Positions 23,717 through 31,328 are shown, counted from the first letter of the stretch. The stretch: DNA of 36,832 nucleotides from Stenotrophomonas sp. UBA7346 (GCA_002471015.1 DKPB01000078.1:1-36832), one strand, 5' to 3'. Notes: generated from the sequence alone by a model not told the origin. Made by a program: numbers and translations.

Positions 23717-25420
23717 TTACTTGGCTTCGATCACCTTGCTCGGCGCGTCTTCGCCGTGCTTCTTGATCATCCACCACTGCTGCAGCAGGCTCAGGCCGCC
23801 GTTGACCACCCAGTACAGGACCAGGCCGGACGGCATGAAGGCCATCATCACGCCGAATACCAGCGGCATGAACTGCATCATCTTCTGCTGCATCGGGTCC
23901 ATGCCCACAGCCGGGGTCAGCTTCTGGGTGAACCACATCACCGCGATGTTGATGATCGGCAGGATGAAGTACGGGTCACGCGCGGTCAGATCCTGGATCC
24001 AGCCCAGCCACGGTGCCTGGCGCAGTTCCACCGACTCCACCAGCACCCAGTACAGGGCGAAGAAGATCGGCATCTGGATCAGCAGCGGCAGGCAGCCACC
24101 CAGCGGATTGATCTTCTCCTTCTTGTACAGCTCCATCATTGCGGTCTGGAACTTCTGCTTGTCGTCGCCGTAGCGCTCCTTCAGCTGCGCGATGCGCGGC
24201 TGGAACTTGCGCATCTTGGCCTGCGACTTGAACTGCGCATTGGCCAGCGGGAACAACGCCATCTTCAACAGGATCACCAGGCCGATGATGGCCCAGCCCC
24301 AGTTGCCGACCAGCTTGTGCACCTGGTTCATCACCCAGAACAAGCCCTGGCCGATGATGGCCATGATCGAGAAGCGGCTGTAATCGACCACGCGGTCCAG
24401 GCCCTTCACGTCTTCCTTGGCGATCTGGTTGACCAGCTTCGGGCCCACCCACAGGCGCGCCTCGGTGCTGACCTTCTGGCCCGGCGCCACGGTGAAGCCG
24501 GGGCCGCGGGTTTCAATCACATTGCGCGGGCCGTTCTGCGAGAGCAGGTACAGCGCGGCCTGGTCGGCCTGAGGGATCCACGCGGTGAAGAAATGGTGCT
24601 GCAGCATCGCCGCCCAACCACCGGTGATGGTGCGGTTGAGGTTGCCGTCGTCCAGGTAGTCCTTGAACGCGCGGCGCTCATAGCCCTCTTCCGGGCTGTA
24701 CCAGGTGGCGCCGTTGAAGCTGAAGGAATCCGGGTTGGTCATGCCGCGGGTGACAATGGTCGGCACGCGGTCAAGCTTGCGGAACACATAGGCCTGCCAC
24801 GGCGCGGTGCCGGCATTGACGACTTCATCCTTCACGCCGATGGCGTAATCGCCACGCTTGAAGGTAAAGGTGCGATGGATGCTGACGCCGTTCGGGCCGT
24901 TCCAGACAAACGGTACCTGCACCTGGTCCTGGCCTTCAGCCAGCACCACCTCGGTGCTGCCCTGCACAGGCTGGAAGCCGCTGGCACCCGGCACCGGCGC
25001 GTTGGACTGGCTGGCCCAACCGGCGGTCGCACTATAAGGATGGGCCTTGTCTTCGGTGAGCAGCTGTACCGGCGGGCTGCCGGCAGCCTTGGTCTGCGGG
25101 AACTGCAGCAGATCGGCGTCGAGCACGCTGCGACCATCCAGCACCAGCTTGAGCACGTCGGTGGTGACCGTCACGCGCGGCGCGGCGGTGGCCGCTTCAA
25201 CGCTGGCAGTGGCGGCCGGGGCCTGCCCTGGCACGTTTGCCTGCGGCACGTTGCCCGCCGGCGGCGGTGCCAGGTCGGCATCGGTGGCGGCAGGTACGGC
25301 GGGCTGGGTGGCTGCAACGGTGGCCGGGTCCGGCGCGTTCTTCTCGCGACCCCATTCCATCCACAGCAGCACGGCTACCATCAGCCAGGCAAAAATCAGG
25401 AATACGCGGGTCTGGTTCAT
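23717..25420 (-). CDS. yidC: YidC, inner-membrane protein insertase
   Basis: A 567-residue protein with an N-terminal membrane anchor (about residues 5-22), an Ala/Pro-rich linker, a large periplasmic beta-sandwich (about 80-345) and the conserved 60KD-IMP core with five membrane segments (about 350-555; WGWAIIGLVILLKMALFPL, KEKINPLGGCLPLLIQMPIFFALYWVL). It inserts and folds membrane proteins with or without SecYEG. The start codon overlaps the rnpA stop by one base (TGATG), so translation is coupled. No yidD gene is found between rnpA and yidC. Confidence 0.97.
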   Translation of the reverse strand: MNQTRVFLIFAWLMVAVLLWMEWGREKNAPDPATVAATQPAVPAATDADLAPPPAGNVPQANVPGQAPAATASVEAATAAPRVTVTTDVLKLVLDGRSVLDADLLQFPQTKAAGSPPVQLLTEDKAHPYSATAGWASQSNAPVPGASGFQPVQGSTEVVLAEGQDQVQVPFVWNGPNGVSIHRTFTFKRGDYAIGVKDEVVNAGTAPWQAYVFRKLDRVPTIVTRGMTNPDSFSFNGATWYSPEEGYERRAFKDYLDDGNLNRTITGGWAAMLQHHFFTAWIPQADQAALYLLSQNGPRNVIETRGPGFTVAPGQKVSTEARLWVGPKLVNQIAKEDVKGLDRVVDYSRFSIMAIIGQGLFWVMNQVHKLVGNWGWAIIGLVILLKMALFPLANAQFKSQAKMRKFQPRIAQLKERYGDDKQKFQTAMMELYKKEKINPLGGCLPLLIQMPIFFALYWVLVESVELRQAPWLGWIQDLTARDPYFILPIINIAVMWFTQKLTPAVGMDPMQQKMMQFMPLVFGVMMAFMPSGLVLYWVVNGGLSLLQQWWMIKKHGEDAPSKVIEAK

Positions 25421-25881
25421 CAGCAGGCAGGCTCGGCTCGACCGGAAGAAGTATCCGGTACGTTCAAAGGAAGAGGGGCGTCAGCGCCCTCGTGCGGCGG
25501 CATTGTGCCGCCCGCAGCTACAGGGGGCAATGCGCCGGCGCGGCGCAGCAAGCGCTCGAACGCCTCACGGATCTGTTGATTGCTGGCGGTCTTGGCCGCC
25601 GACCGGGCCACGATGACGTAATCGCCACCTTTCAGGCACGACCGCAGGTGGCGTGTTGCATCCCGCAACACACGCTTGATACGGTTACGACCGACCGCAC
25701 GCGTATCCACCTTGCGCGACACAGCCAAACCCAGTCGAGCGGGGCTATCCCCTTTCAACCAGTGGAGTGTCATCAAGGGATCGGATACACGGCGGGCGCC
25801 GTTGAAGACCGTTGTATATTCGGCACGCGTACGAACCCGCGCAGAGCGAGGGAATCGCTTGCGCGGGCAGGTACTGATCAC
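25420..25881 (-). CDS. rnpA: RnpA, protein subunit of ribonuclease P
   Basis: A small basic protein of about 153 residues if started at the GTG at 25881. The core (FPRSARVRTRAEYTTVF..., LGLAVSRKVDTRAVGRNRIKRVLRDATR with the RNR motif) is complete. It assists the RNase P ribozyme in 5' maturation of tRNAs. A Pro/Ala-rich tail of about 40 residues beyond the core is seen, as is usual in this family of bacteria. The start is uncertain: a TTG at 25923 that overlaps the rpmH stop is open, but the extra residues would be translated through a 7-bp hairpin (25896-25914), which makes the later GTG more likely. Neither has a clear ribosome-binding site. Confidence 0.9.
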   Translation of the reverse strand: MISTCPRKRFPRSARVRTRAEYTTVFNGARRVSDPLMTLHWLKGDSPARLGLAVSRKVDTRAVGRNRIKRVLRDATRHLRSCLKGGDYVIVARSAAKTASNQQIREAFERLLRRAGALPPVAAGGTMPPHEGADAPLPLNVPDTSSGRAEPAC

Positions 25882-25895
25882 GATCGGTGTTGCGA

Positions 25896-25914
25896 TTGCC
25901 GCTTCACGCGGCAA
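25896..25914 (-). other. Hairpin between rpmH and rnpA
   Basis: TTGCCGC / GTGAA / GCGGCAA on the minus strand, just after the rpmH stop. It may be an RNA processing or stability element that sets the ratio of L34 to RnpA. Confidence 0.55.
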
Positions 25915-25919
25915 CGCAA

Positions 25920-26060
25920 TCAAGCGCTGAGGACTTTGCGGCCCTTGGCGCGGCGACGCGACAGGATCTTGCGGCCGTCGGCGGTCTTCATACGAGCACG
26001 GAAACCGTGATCGCGCTTGCGCTTGAGGTTGCTGGGCTGGAACGTGCGCTTGGTGGCCAT
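25920..26060 (-). CDS. rpmH: Ribosomal protein bL34
   Basis: A 46-residue, strongly basic ribosomal protein too short for most gene finders: it starts MATKRTFQPSNLKRKRDHGF and ends RRAKGRKVLSA, the textbook bL34 sequence. The ATG at 26060 has AGGTG upstream. It is first in the rpmH-rnpA-yidC transcript and is divergent from dnaA with 252 bp between them. Confidence 0.98.
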   Translation of the reverse strand: MATKRTFQPSNLKRKRDHGFRARMKTADGRKILSRRRAKGRKVLSA

Positions 26061-26099
26061 TGGGGCACCTGTATGAAGTGGACGGAAAGAACCGGAAAT

Positions 26100-26127
26100 T
26101 CTATAGACCCATCCGGGGTGCCGTCAA
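26100..26127 (-). promoter_or_regulatory. Sigma-70 promoter of rpmH
   Basis: On the minus strand TTGACG (26127-26122), 16-base spacer, TATAGA (26105-26100). It lies 40 bases upstream of the rpmH start. Confidence 0.75.
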
Positions 26128-26143
26128 CTATTGGCTGAGGACG

Positions 26144-26188
26144 ATATCCACAGGCCGGTGTACATCTTGTGGATGAGCCTGTGAATAA
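26144..26188. promoter_or_regulatory. Three degenerate DnaA boxes in the rpmH-dnaA intergenic region
   Basis: ATATCCACA (26144-26152), TGTGGATGA (26168-26176) and TGTGAATAA (26180-26188), each one mismatch from the consensus. Their position upstream of dnaA and next to the rpmH promoter suggests autoregulation of dnaA by DnaA. A dnaA promoter is not clearly seen. Confidence 0.65.
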
Positions 26189-26312
26189 ATTCGGGACAAG
26201 CATTCCCGGTTTGGCCCGGCGGTGGTAGTCTGCGCCATCCACTTTTCCTTTTCCGGCTTGTGGCCAGGCGGCGTTCCGCGCCCGGCGCACAGGCCTTTGA
26301 CGATTATTTCTG

Positions 26313-27644
26313 ATGGATGCCTGGTCACTTTGCCTAGAACGTCTCGAGGCGGAATTCCCGCCCGAAGATGTCCACACCTGGTTGAAGCCGCTACAGGCCG
26401 ACCAACGCGCCGACAGTCTGGTGCTGTACGCGCCCAATGCCTTCATTGTCGAGCAGGTGCGCGAGCGCTACCTGTCCCGCATCAGTGAACTGCTTGCCCA
26501 TTTCGCCGGTTTCAGCGAGGTAATGCTGGAAATCGGTTCGCGACCGCGCGCGCCCGAACCGGCGCCGCCGGCCCCGGCCCCCTCGAGCAGTGCTGTGGTA
26601 TCGGCGCCGGTGGTGCCGTTCAACGGCAACCTCGACGCCCACTACACCTTCACCAATTTCGTCGAAGGCCGCAGCAACCAGCTGGGCCTGGCCGCTGCCT
26701 TCCAGGCGGCGCAGAAACCCGGCGACCGTGCCCACAACCCCTTGCTGCTGTACGGCGGCACCGGCCTGGGCAAGACCCACCTGATGCTGGCAGCCGGCAA
26801 TGCGATGCGCCAGGCCAACCCGGCGGCCAAGGTGCTGTACCTGCGTTCGGAACAGTTCTTCAGCGCGATGATCCGTGCGCTGCAGGAAAAAACCATGGAC
26901 CAGTTCAAGCGCCAGTTCCAGCAGGTGGACGCGCTGCTGATCGACGACATCCAGTTCTTCGCCGGCAAGGACCGCACCCAGGAAGAGTTCTTCCACACCT
27001 TCAATGCCCTGTTCGACGGCAAGCAGCAGATCATCCTGACCTGCGACCGCTACCCGCGTGAGGTCGAAGGTCTGGAAGCACGCCTGAAATCGCGCCTGGC
27101 CTGGGGCCTGTCGGTGGCGATCGAGCCGCCCGATTTCGAGACCCGTGCTGCCATCGTGCTGGCCAAGGCCCGCGAGCGCGGTGCCGAGATCCCGGATGAC
27201 GTGGCTTTCCTGATCGCAAAGAAGATGCGCTCCAACGTGCGTGACCTGGAAGGGGCCCTCAACACCCTGACCGCCCGCGCCAATTTCACCGGCCGCGCGA
27301 TCACCACCGAGTTTGCCCAGGAAACCCTGCGCGACCTGCTGCGTGCCCAGCAGCAGGCCATCAGTATCCCCAACATCCAGAAAACGGTTGCCGACTACTA
27401 CGGCCTGCAGATCAAGGATCTGCTGTCCAAGCGCCGCACCCGTTCGCTGGCGCGGCCGCGCCAGGTGGCGATGGCGCTGACCAAGGAGCTGACCGAGCAC
27501 AGCCTGCCGGAAATCGGCGACGCCTTTGCTGGCCGTGACCACACCACGGTGCTTCATGCCTGCCGCCAGATCCGCACGCTGATGGAAACCGACGGCAAGC
27601 TGCGTGAGGACTGGGACAAGCTCATCAGGAAGCTCAGCGAATAA
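26313..27644 (+). CDS. dnaA: DnaA, chromosomal replication initiator
   Basis: A 443-residue AAA+ protein in four domains: I (about 1-75, helicase-loading, starts MDAWSLCLERLEAEF), II (about 76-105, short Pro/Ala linker), III (about 106-320, Walker A GGTGLGKTH at 148-156, Walker B LLIDDIQ at 208-214) and IV (about 330-443, DNA-binding; RDHTTVLHACRQI is the DnaA signature helix). It binds 9-mer boxes around the origin and opens the AT-rich DNA. There is no clear ribosome-binding site. Replication genes dnaN and recF follow. Confidence 0.98.
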   Translation: MDAWSLCLERLEAEFPPEDVHTWLKPLQADQRADSLVLYAPNAFIVEQVRERYLSRISELLAHFAGFSEVMLEIGSRPRAPEPAPPAPAPSSSAVVSAPVVPFNGNLDAHYTFTNFVEGRSNQLGLAAAFQAAQKPGDRAHNPLLLYGGTGLGKTHLMLAAGNAMRQANPAAKVLYLRSEQFFSAMIRALQEKTMDQFKRQFQQVDALLIDDIQFFAGKDRTQEEFFHTFNALFDGKQQIILTCDRYPREVEGLEARLKSRLAWGLSVAIEPPDFETRAAIVLAKARERGAEIPDDVAFLIAKKMRSNVRDLEGALNTLTARANFTGRAITTEFAQETLRDLLRAQQQAISIPNIQKTVADYYGLQIKDLLSKRRTRSLARPRQVAMALTKELTEHSLPEIGDAFAGRDHTTVLHACRQIRTLMETDGKLREDWDKLIRKLSE

Positions 27645-27960
27645 GCCATCGGTACACCGGGGTGGGAAGAAGCCGGACGAATGATGCATCGACGCCACAC
27701 AGGCGTCATCGCACAAAACGGTGCATCATTCGGGGGTAGACGTTGGGAAAGTTGTGGATAAAAAAGCGGCCTGCAAAACCGGAAAACTTATCCACAGCTT
27801 CACCCACCCCTTCCAGGGCAGTAATACAGAGGGTTTCGATGCATTTAAACCCTTTTAAAACAAACACTTGGGTGTGTTTTAAACCAAATCTGGCTCTACC
27901 AGCACCACCAAGCTTTTGATTTAACCCACATCTTTTAAAAGCATAGGGGCACGAAACCAC
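27645..27960. other. Probable chromosomal origin (oriC), dnaA-dnaN intergenic region
   Basis: The 316-bp spacer has no gene. In order: a nested palindrome (27678-27732); a perfect DnaA box TGTGGATAA on the minus strand (27753-27761); a perfect TTATCCACA (27788-27796); then from about 27840 an AT-rich stretch with TTTTAAAACA and TGTGTTTTAAA arms around a short loop (27852-27882), and CTTTTGATTTAACCCACATCTTTTAAAAG up to the dnaN start (split across 27912-27940). DnaA boxes next to an AT-rich unwinding element between dnaA and dnaN is the standard origin layout. A diverged inverted copy lies beyond dnaN. Confidence 0.85.
27678..27732. repeat. Nested palindrome 3' of dnaA
   Basis: Outer arms CGAATGATGCA (27678-27688) and TGCATCATTCG (27722-27732) match perfectly; an inner GACGCC/ACACA/GGCGTC hairpin sits at 27691-27707. 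It lies 34 bases after the dnaA stop and has no U-tract, so it is not an ordinary terminator. Confidence 0.8.
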
Positions 27961-29058
27961 ATGCGTTTCACACTGCAGCGCGAAGCCTTTCTCAAGCCGT
28001 TGGCCCAGGTCGTCAACGTGGTTGAACGCCGCCAGACTCTGCCGGTTCTGGCCAATTTCCTCGTCCAGGTCCAGGGCGGCCAGCTTTCGCTGACCGGTAC
28101 CGACCTGGAAGTTGAAATGGTCTCCCGCATTGCGGTCGAAGATGCCCAGGATGGCGAAACCACGATTCCGGCCCGCAAGCTGTTCGAGATCATCCGCGCC
28201 CTGCCCGACGGCAGCCGCATCACCGTCTCACAGACGGGCGAAAAGATCACCGTCCAGGCCGGCCGCAGCCGCTTCACCCTGGCCACCTTGCCGGCCAATG
28301 ATTTCCCGTCGGTAGACGAGGTTGAAGCCACCGAGCGTGTGGCCGTTGCCGAGTCCGCGTTGAAGGAGCTGATCGAGCGCACTGCATTTGCAATGGCGCA
28401 GCAGGACGTCCGCTATTACCTCAACGGCCTGTTGTTCGATCTGCGCGACAAGACGCTGCGCTGCGTGGCCACCGATGGCCACCGCCTCGCGTTGTGCGAG
28501 ACCGAACTGGAAAACGGCACCGGCAAGCGCCAGATCATCGTGCCGCGCAAGGGCGTTACCGAGCTGCAACGCCTGTTGGAAGGCGGCGACCGCGAAGTCG
28601 AACTGGAAGTCGGCCGCAGCCATGTCCGCGTCAAGCGCGACGATGTCACCTTCACCTCGAAGCTGATCGACGGCCGTTTCCCGGATTACGAGGCGGTGAT
28701 TCCGATCGGCGCCGATCGCGAAGTGAAGGTTGAGCGCGAAACCCTGCGCGCTTCACTACAGCGTGCGGCAATTCTCTCCAACGAGAAGTACCGCGGCGTT
28801 CGCGTCGAAGTGACCCCGGGCCAGCTCAAGATCAGCGCGCACAACCCGGAGCAGGAAGAAGCCCAGGAAGAAATCGAAGCCGACACTCAGGTCAGCGATC
28901 TGGCCATTGGCTTCAACGTGAACTACTTGCTGGACGCCTTGTCGGCATTGCGCGACGAGCATGTGGTCATCCAGCTGCGCGACTCCAACTCCTCGGCGCT
29001 GGTGCGCGAAGCCAGCAGCGAGAAGTCGCGTCATGTGGTGATGCCGCTGCGTCTCTGA
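27961..29058 (+). CDS. dnaN: DnaN, DNA polymerase III beta sliding clamp
   Basis: A 365-residue clamp with the three repeated topologically equal domains (about 1-125, 126-245, 246-365). MRFTLQREAFLKPLAQVVNVVERRQTLPVLANFL at the N-terminus and SSEKSRHVVMPLRL at the C-terminus are strongly conserved. It forms the ring that tethers polymerase III and recruits other repair factors through the C-terminal cleft. The gene is flanked on both sides by origin-like DNA and ends at an intrinsic terminator between two parS sites. Confidence 0.98.
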   Translation: MRFTLQREAFLKPLAQVVNVVERRQTLPVLANFLVQVQGGQLSLTGTDLEVEMVSRIAVEDAQDGETTIPARKLFEIIRALPDGSRITVSQTGEKITVQAGRSRFTLATLPANDFPSVDEVEATERVAVAESALKELIERTAFAMAQQDVRYYLNGLLFDLRDKTLRCVATDGHRLALCETELENGTGKRQIIVPRKGVTELQRLLEGGDREVELEVGRSHVRVKRDDVTFTSKLIDGRFPDYEAVIPIGADREVKVERETLRASLQRAAILSNEKYRGVRVEVTPGQLKISAHNPEQEEAQEEIEADTQVSDLAIGFNVNYLLDALSALRDEHVVIQLRDSNSSALVREASSEKSRHVVMPLRL

Positions 29059-29064
29059 CCTGCA

Positions 29065-29080
29065 GGTTCCACGTGGAACA
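29065..29080. promoter_or_regulatory. parS site 1
   Basis: GGTTCCACGTGGAACA, core GTTCCACGTGGAAC, six bases after the dnaN stop. The ParB-binding consensus of this group is TGTTCCACGTGGAACA; one outer base differs. Confidence 0.88.
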
Positions 29081-29082
29081 CG

Positions 29083-29110
29083 AAAGCCCGGCGCAATGCC
29101 GGGCTTTTTT
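29083..29110 (+). terminator. Rho-independent terminator after dnaN
   Basis: AAAGCCCGGC (29083-29092), loop GCAAT, GCCGGGCTTT (29098-29107) and TTT; it lies between parS 1 and parS 2. Confidence 0.92.
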
Positions 29111-29130
29111 GTGGCCTCTATCCTGCGCCA

Positions 29131-29146
29131 GGTTCCACGTGGAACC
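29131..29146. promoter_or_regulatory. parS site 2
   Basis: GGTTCCACGTGGAACC, a perfect 16-bp palindrome with the intact core, 66 bases after parS 1. Confidence 0.88.
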
Positions 29147-29597
29147 GCCATGTCGCGCCATGATCTTTGTATTCCCTATCCGCGTTTCCCAGCTTCTGGC
29201 GAAGCGGGGCCGGCAGCTGTTGAAACCAGTTGCTGCGCAAAGCCCGGGGTACGTTCGACTTTCCGGCAATGCCGCGGTCTGGCGCGTAGTCCAAGGCTGC
29301 CCTGCCCTTCGGATAACGCAGGCCCGGCAGAATCTCGGATCCATTTTCGGAGATCTGCCAGATCCCAGTCACCTGTCCGCCAGCGGGTCTCGCTATCTCG
29401 GGTTTGCTTCAGCCCTCCAAGTTCGTGACGGTTTTCGTTGCCGGCGCTGTTGAACACCTTCGCCGCGGGCAGGGCTTTCCTGCATCTGGCCCAGTTGGCT
29501 CAGTCCTTGGCTTGAATCCATGCCATCAACGGATCAAGGGCATGGGAATCAGCGTTCAAACCGTGAAATCCACGGCACTAATCCCTGGGAGGCTAAT
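29147..29597. other. Gene-free stretch of the dnaN-recF gap, left part
   Basis: No convincing gene on either strand. Short open frames exist on both strands (for example the minus strand at 29118-29372 and 29176-29457) but they have no recognisable domain, no ribosome-binding site and compete with each other. A GTG-AAATC-CAC hairpin (CCGTG/AAATC/CACGG, 29561-29575) resembles half of the 18-bp repeat family to its right. A decayed gene remnant cannot be excluded. Confidence 0.5.
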
Positions 29598-30094
29598 CAG
29601 ATTTCAAGAAATCTGGCCTAGCTGGCCAACCGTCCGGACGCGTGAGCACACTCCCTCGGTCAGCCGACGACAGCACACTGCGAATTTCGTGAAATCTGAA
29701 ACCCAGGGCAGCCGTCACGTCTCCAGAATTCGAGAAATTCAAGCCCCGGCTTTTGGGCGTTTCTGGCTGCCGTTTTTCTCAGCTCTATGCTTTAAATCTG
29801 AGAATAAATCAAAAGCTTGGTGGTGATGGTAGGAGCAGATTTTATGTAAAACTAGCTTAAGTTATTGTTTTACTTTGAATTATTGTTGCTGAAACCCCCT
29901 GTAAAAGTGGGCTTCCAGCCTGTGGATATCTCGGGATAAGAACGCTCTGGAAGAAAAGAGCCCTTTTTATCCACAGATTGCCCCACTTATACACAGGGTT
30001 TGTGCCCCGACCTATCCCGTTCTAAAAACAGCGCGGATTTCTTGAAATCTGCAGGGCAGTCCCCCTGCGCGCGCTTCAGATTTGAAGAAATGAG
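29598..30094. repeat. Family of five 18-bp near-palindromes (CAGATTTC-NN-GAAATCTG)
   Basis: Copies: 29598-29615 CAGATTTCAAGAAATCTG (perfect arms), 29681-29698 CGAATTTCGTGAAATCTG, 29724-29741 CAGAATTCGAGAAATTCA, 30034-30051 CGGATTTCTTGAAATCTG, 30077-30094 CAGATTTGAAGAAATGAG. All have the two-base centre and the same half-site spacing. They surround the second origin-like element and look like binding sites for a dimeric protein. Confidence 0.7.
29783..29995. repeat. Inverted diverged copy of the origin element, with DnaA boxes
   Basis: This stretch matches the reverse complement of 27750-27947. Shared landmarks in the same order: CTATGCTTT(T)AAA; a perfect 21-base block (29805-29825 against 27903-27923); GGTAG, CAGATTT, TAAAAC, AAGT and TTGTTTTA in register; GAAACCC; GGATAAG; and TTTTTATCCACA. 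The distance from TGGTGGTG to GAAACCC is 73 bases in both, and from GAAACCC to TTATCCACA 76 in both. DnaA boxes here: TGTGGATAT (29921-29929), a perfect TTATCCACA (29967-29975) and TTATACACA (29987-29995). Confidence 0.85.
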
Positions 30095-30097
30095 CGC

Positions 30098-30113
30098 TTG
30101 TTCCACGTGGCGC
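30098..30113. promoter_or_regulatory. Degenerate parS-like site 3
   Basis: CTTGTTCCACGTGGCG, followed by CGC: the left half GTTCCACGTGG is intact and the right half is not. It lies 86 bases before recF. Confidence 0.5.
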
Positions 30114-30198
30114 GCTCGCTGATGGATGGCGACGGATGCTTTAAGCTGCGCAGGGCCAGCCATGCCTCCGTGCTGGCGTCGTTTTCTGTCGAGCCTCA

Positions 30199-31299
30199 AT
30201 GCATATCGTCCGTGTTGCCTTGAACCGCCTGCGTCGGTTCGATTCGGTGGAGCTGGCTCCACGCCCTGGCATCAATCTGATCACCGGCGCCAACGGCGCG
30301 GGCAAGACCAGCGTGCTGGAGGCCCTGCATCTGATGGCCTATGGCCGCAGCTTTCGCGGCCGCGTTCGCGATGGCCTGGTGCAGAAAGGCGCCGACGATC
30401 TGGACGTTTTTGTCGAATGGCAGGAGCGCAACGACGCAGAACTGGGCGTTTCCACCCGGCGGGCGGGCCTGCGCCACAGCGGACAGGCCTGGAAAGGCCG
30501 CTTGGACGGGGAAGACGTGCCGCAATTGGGCAATCTTTGCGCAGCGCTGGCGGTGGTGACCTTTGAACCCGGCAGCCACGCCCTGGTCAGTGGGGGCAGC
30601 GAACCGCGCCGCCGCTTCATTGATTGGGGATTGTTCCACGTGGAACCTGACTTTCTTCCCCTGTGGCGGCGCTATACCCGCGCTTTGAAGCAACGCAATG
30701 CTTTGTTGAAGATGGGCGCGCCCGGAAAACAGCTCGATGCCTGGGATTGGGAGCTGGCTGAAGCCGGCACTCCCCTCACGTCCCGCCGCCAGCACTATCT
30801 GGAGCGGCTGCAGGACCGGGCGGTCGCGATTGCGGCGGATCTGGCGCCGGGGCTGCAATTGAACGCATTGGAGCTGCAGCCCGGCTGGCGCCGGCACGAA
30901 ATGTCCCTGGGCGACGCCCTGCTGCTGGCCCGCGAACGGGACCGCAATGCCGGCTACACCTCGGTGGGGCCGCACCGGGCCGATTGGAGTGTGGGTTTCG
31001 CCCACATTCCCGGTCGCGATGCGCTGTCGCGCGGCCAGGCCAAGCTCACCGCTCTCGCCTGCCTGCTGGGCCAGGCCGATGACTACGCCAGCCAGCGTGG
31101 GGAATGGCCGGTGATTGCACTGGACGACCTGGGCTCGGAGCTGGACCGCAACCACCAGCAGCGCGTGCTGCACTACCTGTCGGCGACGCCTGCGCAGATT
31201 TTCATCACCGCTACTGAAACCCCGGCCGCACTGCAGGACGAACTGCGTCCGGCGGCAGTGTTCCACGTGGAACATGGCGCAATCACGGCGGTGAACTGA
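30199..31299 (+). CDS. recF: RecF, recombination mediator ATPase
   Basis: A 366-residue SMC-like ABC ATPase: Walker A GANGAGKTS (30-38), the RecF block SEPRRRFIDWGLFHVEP, the signature ALSRGQAKL and Walker B PVIALDDLGSELD with the D-loop. With RecO and RecR it loads RecA at gaps. The start is the ATG at 30199, in agreement with the conserved MHIVRVALNRLRRF. Two parS sites lie inside the coding sequence: the first encodes the conserved FHVEP, the second encodes the C-terminal FHVEH. The gene is separated from dnaN by 1.14 kb, against the few bases usual in many bacteria. Confidence 0.97.
   Translation: MHIVRVALNRLRRFDSVELAPRPGINLITGANGAGKTSVLEALHLMAYGRSFRGRVRDGLVQKGADDLDVFVEWQERNDAELGVSTRRAGLRHSGQAWKGRLDGEDVPQLGNLCAALAVVTFEPGSHALVSGGSEPRRRFIDWGLFHVEPDFLPLWRRYTRALKQRNALLKMGAPGKQLDAWDWELAEAGTPLTSRRQHYLERLQDRAVAIAADLAPGLQLNALELQPGWRRHEMSLGDALLLARERDRNAGYTSVGPHRADWSVGFAHIPGRDALSRGQAKLTALACLLGQADDYASQRGEWPVIALDDLGSELDRNHQQRVLHYLSATPAQIFITATETPAALQDELRPAAVFHVEHGAITAVN
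30632..30647. promoter_or_regulatory. parS site 4, inside recF
   Basis: TGTTCCACGTGGAACC, full core and 15 of 16 consensus bases; coincides with the conserved Leu-Phe-His-Val-Glu-Pro codons of RecF. Confidence 0.88.
31259..31274. promoter_or_regulatory. parS site 5, perfect consensus, at the recF 3' end
   Basis: TGTTCCACGTGGAACA, a perfect 16-bp match to the ParB-binding consensus, eight codons before the recF stop. Confidence 0.92.
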
Positions 31300-31328
31300 G
31301 CCTTCAGGGCGGAAATTCCCCCGGCAGG

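Noticed and set aside
29404..29826. A 140-codon open frame in the dnaN-recF gap
   Set aside because: No ribosome-binding site, no domain, and it runs through three of the 18-bp palindromes and into the origin copy, which suggests non-coding DNA.
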